DNA of 9,860 nt, from NCBI GenBank assembly GCA_023429685.1, contig JAEZDF010000146.1, positions 1 to 9,860 of the forward strand, in the 5' to 3' direction. The notes under the pieces were generated by a model. It saw only the letters and a list, made by a program, of their open reading frames with translations. It had not been told where the DNA came from and did no database searches. The position numbers were made by a program, and so were the translations under genes. Positions 6,628 to 9,860 of this stretch are shown here, piece after piece. The number at the start of each line of letters is the position of its first letter. Within the stretch, counting starts at the first letter, position 1. This DNA is from Bacillota bacterium. Its GTDB lineage: Bacteria > Bacillota > Clostridia > Oscillospirales > Ruminococcaceae.

Positions 6628-7341
6628 ATGACAATTCTGGGGCTAGATACCTCGGCAGGAGCGGCAAGTGTCGCTGTCTGCGACCAAACGGGTGTACTCG
6701 GCGAGTTTTTCATCAACACAAAGCTGACGCACAGCCAAACGCTGATGCCCATGGTACAGTCGTTGCTTGAGAATGCACAGCTGTCGCTTGAGCAGATTGA
6801 CGCGTTTGCCGTCTCCTGCGGACCCGGATCGTTTACGGGTCTGCGCATCGGCATCTCCGCGGTCAAGGGTATGGCAATGGCAACTGGCAAGCCGTGTGCA
6901 GCGGTATCTACCCTGCATGCCCTCGCTTATAATCTGCGTGGGGTAGATGGCGTTGTATGCGCTGCCATGGACGCGCGGTGCGAGCAGGTGTACACCGCTT
7001 TGTTTCGAGCGCAGGATGGTGTGCTACTCCGCCTTACCGAGGACAGCGCGATTACTGTGGTAGAGCTTTCCCGCCAACTTACACAATTTTCGGAACCAAT
7101 ATTTTTAGTTGGAGACGGCGCATCTTTATGCTATAATAGATTGAATTCAGAGATTGCGAGCCTGCGTTTGGCTCCCGATCATCTGGTCTTTCAACGCGCC
7201 TCCTCGGTATGTGCGCTAGCGGCAACGCAGGTGCTAAGCGGCAATACGCATACCGCCGCATCCCTTGCGCCCGCCTATCTTCGCCTGCCGCAGGCAGAGC
7301 GTGAACTGCGCGCACGGCAGGGCGCAGACCAAACGAAGTAA
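6628..7341 (+). CDS. tsaB: tRNA threonylcarbamoyladenosine biosynthesis protein TsaB
   Basis: The product has 237 residues of the ASKHA-fold family related to TsaD. TsaB is the non-catalytic scaffold that binds TsaD and TsaE in the t6A complex. It opens with the expected 'ILGLDTSAGAASVAV' and has 'LTHSQTLMPMV' (33-43), the highly conserved 'CGPGSFTGLRIG' (64-75) and 'AAMDARCEQVY', where homologues have a similar D-A-R-x-x-x-V-Y pattern. The N-terminus fixes the ATG at 6628, although the only upstream purine-rich site, AGGG at 6611-6614, is 13 nt away, so translation initiation may be weak. It lies 75 bp after tsaE. In many Bacillota rimI and tsaD come next; here upp does. A short AT-rich stretch near 7084-7150 carries an apparent internal promoter. 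Confidence 0.95.
   Translation: MTILGLDTSAGAASVAVCDQTGVLGEFFINTKLTHSQTLMPMVQSLLENAQLSLEQIDAFAVSCGPGSFTGLRIGISAVKGMAMATGKPCAAVSTLHALAYNLRGVDGVVCAAMDARCEQVYTALFRAQDGVLLRLTEDSAITVVELSRQLTQFSEPIFLVGDGASLCYNRLNSEIASLRLAPDHLVFQRASSVCALAATQVLSGNTHTAASLAPAYLRLPQAERELRARQGADQTK
7109..7137 (+). promoter_or_regulatory. Possible internal promoter for upp within tsaB
   Basis: TATAAT (7132-7137) is a perfect -10 box, preceded by TGC (7129-7131), a TGn extension, and TTGGAG (7109-7114) stands at the ideal 17-nt spacing as a partial -35. The surroundings are clearly AT-richer than the rest of tsaB and use TTA and AGA codons that are uncommon nearby. Transcription would start near 7144, about 275 nt before upp. 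Confidence 0.45.
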
Positions 7342-7418
7342 CACCAGTTATAGCGACAACACAGCGTCCGCTTTGGCGGTGTGTAGCCGCAAAGGATATG
7401 CAGAAAGGAAGGCTAGGT

Positions 7419-8054
7419 ATGCAGCAGAAAAACCCGTTTATTATGGACCACCCGCTGATACAGCATAAGGTTTCGCTTATGCGGGACAAAACCACCGGTT
7501 CTAAGGAGTTTCGCGAGCTTGTGTCAGAGATCGCAATGCTCATGTGCTACGAAGCAACCAGAGATCTGCCCCTGAAGGAGGTCGAGATTGAGACCCCCGT
7601 CGCCGTGGCTAGAACCAATGTGATTACGGGCAGAAAGGTTGCGTTTGTGCCCATTCTGCGCGCGGGGCTTGGTATGGTAGACGGCGTACTGCGTCTGGTG
7701 CCTGCCGCAAAGGTCGGTCACATCGGTCTGTACCGTGACCCAGAAACCCTCGCCCCTGTTGAATACTACTGCAAGCTGCCCGGCGATATTGAGGAACGCG
7801 AAGTGATTGTTCTTGACCCGATGCTTGCTACCGGCGGCTCGGCGGTCGATGCCATTTCGATGATTAAAAAGCGTGGTGCAATGCTGATTAAGTTTATGTG
7901 CATCATCGCAGCCCCCGAAGGACTTGATGTTCTGCACAAGGCACACCCTGATGTACAGATCTATGCGGCGGCGCAGGACGACCATCTAAACGACCACGGC
8001 TACATTGTGCCCGGTCTCGGCGATGCCGGCGACCGCATCTTTGGCACAAAGTAG
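7419..8054 (+). CDS. upp: Uracil phosphoribosyltransferase
   Basis: The product has 211 residues, close to the usual 208-210. It converts uracil and PRPP to UMP and pyrophosphate in pyrimidine salvage in the cytosol. The PRPP-binding loop is 'VLDPMLATGGSA' (131-142), and the uracil-binding C-terminus is 'GYIVPGLGDAGDRIFGT' (194-210). 'ILRAGLGMVDG' (79-89) is also diagnostic. The ATG at 7419 is chosen because GAAAGGAAGG (7403-7412) is about 6 nt upstream; an ATG at 7398 in the same frame would add seven residues across that site. It lies 77 bp after tsaB on the same strand and is followed by a strong terminator, so it closes the fhs-tsaE-tsaB-upp run. No uraA-type permease is next to it, though the two are often linked. 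I saw no PyrR-binding leader or attenuator. Confidence 0.97.
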   Translation: MQQKNPFIMDHPLIQHKVSLMRDKTTGSKEFRELVSEIAMLMCYEATRDLPLKEVEIETPVAVARTNVITGRKVAFVPILRAGLGMVDGVLRLVPAAKVGHIGLYRDPETLAPVEYYCKLPGDIEEREVIVLDPMLATGGSAVDAISMIKKRGAMLIKFMCIIAAPEGLDVLHKAHPDVQIYAAAQDDHLNDHGYIVPGLGDAGDRIFGTK

Positions 8055-8081
8055 TAATTGCCCTTATACAATTAACAGTCA

Positions 8082-8116
8082 GGCTGCGGAAAAGAAGTCT
8101 TTTTCCGCAGCCTTTT
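8082..8116 (+). terminator. Intrinsic terminator after upp
   Basis: A perfect 12-bp stem, GGCTGCGGAAAA (8082-8093) with TTTTCCGCAGCC (8101-8112), closes a 7-nt loop and is followed by TTTT (8113-8116). It begins 27 bp after the upp stop codon and should end the fhs-tsaE-tsaB-upp transcript. Confidence 0.9.
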
Positions 8117-8235
8117 GCTATACTAGCTAATATTCATCCCCGCCGAGTTACCAATACGATTTGACGATAAAGGCGTAGTAATAATTTGCGACAAAACCCA
8201 TATGCCTAAGCTTCAGACTTAATTTTAATATACTA

Positions 8236-8249
8236 TTTACTGCAGTAAA
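8236..8249. promoter_or_regulatory. Perfect 14-bp palindrome upstream of the small exported protein gene
   Basis: TTTACTGCAGTAAA reads the same on both strands. It lies 61 bp before the start codon of the gene at 8311, in an AT-rich stretch where the promoter must lie. Its size and symmetry suit a dimeric repressor of the winged-helix type, but I cannot name the regulator. Confidence 0.4.
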
Positions 8250-8267
8250 ATGTAGTCTTTGCTTACA

Positions 8268-8283
8268 CTATATCGTTATATAG
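8268..8283. repeat. Inverted repeat CTATAT-CGTT-ATATAG before the small exported protein gene
   Basis: A perfect 6-bp inverted repeat with a 4-nt spacer lies 27 bp before the start codon at 8311. It overlaps the likely -10 region (TTATAT 8276-8281 or TATAGA 8279-8284). TTGCTT at 8259-8264 is the best -35-like match but is spaced too close (14 nt). The promoter is therefore only roughly placed, and the repeat may be part of it or a hairpin at the 5' end of the transcript. Confidence 0.35.
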
Positions 8284-8310
8284 ACATAACGAACACAGGA
8301 TGGGATAACA

Positions 8311-8715
8311 ATGAAGAGATTTTTGACTGCCGTCGCCGCTGTAATGTTATCGGGGCTGCTTATCGTTATCGGCACAACCTATGGAGAAAAACCGTTTGCA
8401 AGGCTTAACGCGAGTGATGTTGAAAGTGCGACACTGTATGCCGCACCGCCATCCGCGGAGATTGCAATCAGCGACCAACAGATTCTTTCGGAGCTAGTCG
8501 ACATCCTTCATTCGGTTAAGGTCTACGACAAAAGTGAGAAAGGGCGCGAGTATGACGGGCAGCTTGTTCGGTTTACCCTGACGCTAAAGGACGGCTCGGT
8601 GCTTAATGTCGGGGCATACAACCCATTTTTATACATCGACGAAATCGGGTACAAAACCGCATACGGTCCCTGCCAGCGCCTTAACCAGCTTGGCAACCGC
8701 CTGTTGTTGCGGTAA
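8311..8715 (+). CDS. Small exported or membrane-anchored protein of unknown function
   Basis: The product has 134 residues. Residues 1-3 are basic (MKR) and about 4-22 are hydrophobic, forming a signal peptide or single membrane anchor. There is no lipobox cysteine, so it is not an obvious lipoprotein. The remaining 110 residues are soluble: 'NASDVESATLYAAPP', a helix-like 'QQILSELVDILHSV', then 'VRFTLTLKDGSVLNVGAYNP', 'IDEIGYKTAYGPC' and 'RLNQLGNRLL'. This pattern resembles small DUF5301-type proteins common in Clostridia; that is from memory and not verified. The one mature-region cysteine is C119 or nearby. AGGA at 8297-8300 is 10 nt upstream of the ATG, a weakish site. The gene stands alone, bounded by the upp terminator and a convergent gene, so its neighbours give no clue to its role. 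Confidence 0.8.
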   Translation: MKRFLTAVAAVMLSGLLIVIGTTYGEKPFARLNASDVESATLYAAPPSAEIAISDQQILSELVDILHSVKVYDKSEKGREYDGQLVRFTLTLKDGSVLNVGAYNPFLYIDEIGYKTAYGPCQRLNQLGNRLLLR

Positions 8716-8738
8716 TACCAAAAACCATTCGGATAACG

Positions 8739-8787
8739 AAAACAAAACGGCTGCCGTAAAGACGCTGATGCGTCCTTGCGGCAGCCG
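8739..8787 (-). terminator. Intrinsic terminator of the minus-strand mutarotase-like gene, in the convergent gap
   Basis: CGGCTGCCG (8748-8756) pairs perfectly with CGGCAGCCG (8779-8787). The stem extends inward through a mismatch to GACG/CGTC around a 6-nt loop (8765-8770), about 17 positions in all. On the minus strand it is followed by TTTTGTTTT (8747-8739), a good U-tract, and it begins 18 nt after the stop codon at 8806. On the plus strand only a broken T-rich stretch follows, so it may also weakly terminate the gene ending at 8715. Confidence 0.85.
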
Positions 8788-8805
8788 AATAGTTTGTCGC
8801 TTTTA

Positions 8806-9741
8806 CTAGCCGATGTACTTCTTAATGAACGCGTCAATCGACGCCTCATCCTTGGGGTCTGGCTCTTTGTCTACGCGCCCAAGCTCCCACTGTTCGGTGT
8901 GCTCGGCGGTCTCTCCCGGGGCGTACTCTTTAATCTGACCCAGCGACTCCATCTCTAGGATGTTGTTGTTGGTGTAGGTTTCGTACGAACAGCCGTTGTC
9001 GGGATAGCTTCCGCCAACAACATGGGTGTAGCGTTTTACAAAATACAGACCGTGGTTTAGGTAGCAAGCCCATCCCGCCTCGTTGTCAAACCCGAGCTTG
9101 AAGGCACGGGTGATCTCGGGGTTTTGACGCAGGGTGAAGTAACGGTCGGTAAAATGCGAGCGCGCGCAGCTTAAATCGGTGTACGGCCAAACCGAAATAG
9201 TGCGGTTTGCAAGCAAGCCCGTATCCTTCGTATTCATCGGCATAATCTCAAGACCGCCTCGGTCCATTACCGTGATGGCCCACGGGGCATAGGTTTTGGG
9301 CTTATCCGATACATTGGTCACCTTATGCACAATGGTAACCGCAGGCGCCGTGTCATCCATTGAGATTGCAAAGCGGTATTGTACATTGTTATGGCACTGC
9401 GGCTTGCAGGTAAGCGTTACGGTACTGCCATTGATTTCGTACTCCACAGGGTCGTTGTCGGGGTAGGAGGTGTCTGGGAACGCCTCGGGGCTGACCCACA
9501 GGCGGTGACCGCCGTGAAAATGAAACCTTGCCCCGGGATAAAAGGTGCGGTCATATACTTCGGTATCGCCGCCAAGACCGATGCTGTTATCATAAAGCAG
9601 CATATTCTTTTCGCCGCTCAGCGTAAAATGCAGGATTCTGGGGCCGTAATCCACCGTAACAAGCAGCTCCGCCGCGCCGTTGTCAAGCGAGATGCAGGTG
9701 CCGTAATCTGGATGCTGAATTTTTTGAACATTAACAGACAT
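8806..9741 (-). CDS. Galactose-mutarotase-like protein, DUF4380-type, function unknown
   Basis: The product has 311 residues, with no signal peptide or membrane segment. The sequence is rich in beta-strand and aromatic residues, like the beta-sandwich of aldose 1-epimerases: 'VTVDYGPRILHF' near 28-39, the striking 'HFHGGHRLWVSPEA' (74-87), 'HKVTNVSDKPKTYAPW', and a C-terminal 'AEHTEQWELG'. The GGHRLW segment is typical, from memory, of DUF4380 and related mutarotase-like proteins, which probably bind a sugar or polysaccharide; no reaction can be assigned. I choose the ATG at 9741 because AAAGGAG (9755-9749) is 7 nt upstream. An ATG two codons earlier (9747) is only 1 nt from that site. The gene has its own promoter and terminator and no sugar genes beside it. 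Confidence 0.85.
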   Translation of the reverse strand: MSVNVQKIQHPDYGTCISLDNGAAELLVTVDYGPRILHFTLSGEKNMLLYDNSIGLGGDTEVYDRTFYPGARFHFHGGHRLWVSPEAFPDTSYPDNDPVEYEINGSTVTLTCKPQCHNNVQYRFAISMDDTAPAVTIVHKVTNVSDKPKTYAPWAITVMDRGGLEIMPMNTKDTGLLANRTISVWPYTDLSCARSHFTDRYFTLRQNPEITRAFKLGFDNEAGWACYLNHGLYFVKRYTHVVGGSYPDNGCSYETYTNNNILEMESLGQIKEYAPGETAEHTEQWELGRVDKEPDPKDEASIDAFIKKYIG

Positions 9742-9755
9742 AGTCATGCTCCTTT

Positions 9756-9780
9756 CGCCGTAACGGCTGCTGCCGCGGCG
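9756..9780 (-). promoter_or_regulatory. GC-rich leader hairpin directly before the ribosome-binding site of the mutarotase-like gene
   Basis: CGCCG (9756-9760) pairs with CGGCG (9776-9780), and CGGC (9764-9767) with GCCG (9772-9775), around a 4-nt loop with a 3-nt bulge (9761-9763). In the transcript it ends exactly where the AAAGGAG site (9755-9749) begins, in an otherwise AT-rich leader. It could stack against the initiating ribosome or stabilise the 5' end. Confidence 0.5.
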
Positions 9781-9819
9781 TTAAAAATAAGTAAAAACAA
9801 GATAATATTTACCTATTCC

Positions 9820-9847
9820 ATTATGACAGGCTTTGCCGTAAAGTCAA
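9820..9847 (-). promoter_or_regulatory. Sigma-A promoter for the mutarotase-like gene
   Basis: On the minus strand TTGACT (9847-9842, 5 of 6 consensus) and CATAAT (9825-9820, 5 of 6) are separated by 16 nt. Transcription would start near 9813, giving a leader of about 70 nt that includes the hairpin at 9756-9780. Confidence 0.7.
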
Positions 9848-9860
9848 GACTGCACGCACG

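Noticed and set aside
7354..7390. Terminator between tsaB and upp
   Set aside because: Only a short CCGC/GCGG hairpin with a bulged lower stem is present, with no U-tract, so readthrough is expected.
8161..8187. Promoter with -35 TTGACG in the upp to small-protein gap
   Set aside because: The nearest -10-like sequence (TAATTT, 8182-8187) is at a 15-nt spacing and 124 bp from the gene, so support is too thin to list.

Overview
This window looks like an ordinary chromosomal stretch from a low- to mid-GC Bacillota, most likely a Clostridia member (Oscillospiraceae-like). Three things suggest this: purine-rich AGGAGG-type ribosome-binding sites, sigma-A promoters with TGn-extended -10 boxes, and a gene set (stand-alone fhs, a family 4 uracil-DNA glycosylase, tsaE-tsaB, a GT2-GtrA fusion, an HD-GYP protein) common in that class. 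The lineage call is inference from gene content and protein character; no rRNA marker is present.

Layout. Positions 1-4184 are all on the minus strand. In transcription order they are a family 4 uracil-DNA glycosylase, a polyisoprenyl-type glycosyltransferase fused to a GtrA membrane domain, an acyltransferase-3 membrane protein, and an HD-GYP protein whose 3' end runs off the left edge. A 259-bp divergent promoter region (4185-4443) separates these from a plus-strand run, fhs - tsaE - tsaB - upp (4444-8054), which ends at a strong intrinsic terminator. A small exported protein of unknown function (8311-8715, plus) follows behind its own palindrome-rich upstream region. It converges on a minus-strand galactose-mutarotase-like protein (8806-9741) across a shared hairpin.

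How the genes fit together. The plus-strand run joins three housekeeping functions: one-carbon activation (formyl-THF), tRNA t6A modification (TsaE and TsaB are partners in the TsaBDE complex) and uracil salvage. An AT-rich island inside tsaB carries what looks like an extended -10 promoter that could drive upp separately. The GT2-GtrA and acyltransferase genes look like a two-gene module for decorating the cell envelope: a lipid-linked sugar is made and moved across the membrane, and a surface glycan or the sugar is acylated. The final sugar-transferring enzyme is not in the window. The HD-GYP gene has its own promoter and is probably a cyclic-di-GMP phosphodiesterase.

I see no mobile elements, CRISPR arrays, tRNA or rRNA genes, prophage genes or defence system. 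I found no convincing previously undescribed system. The points most worth a second look are regulatory (an internal promoter in tsaB, palindromes near promoters, structured leaders) and the two proteins of unknown role.
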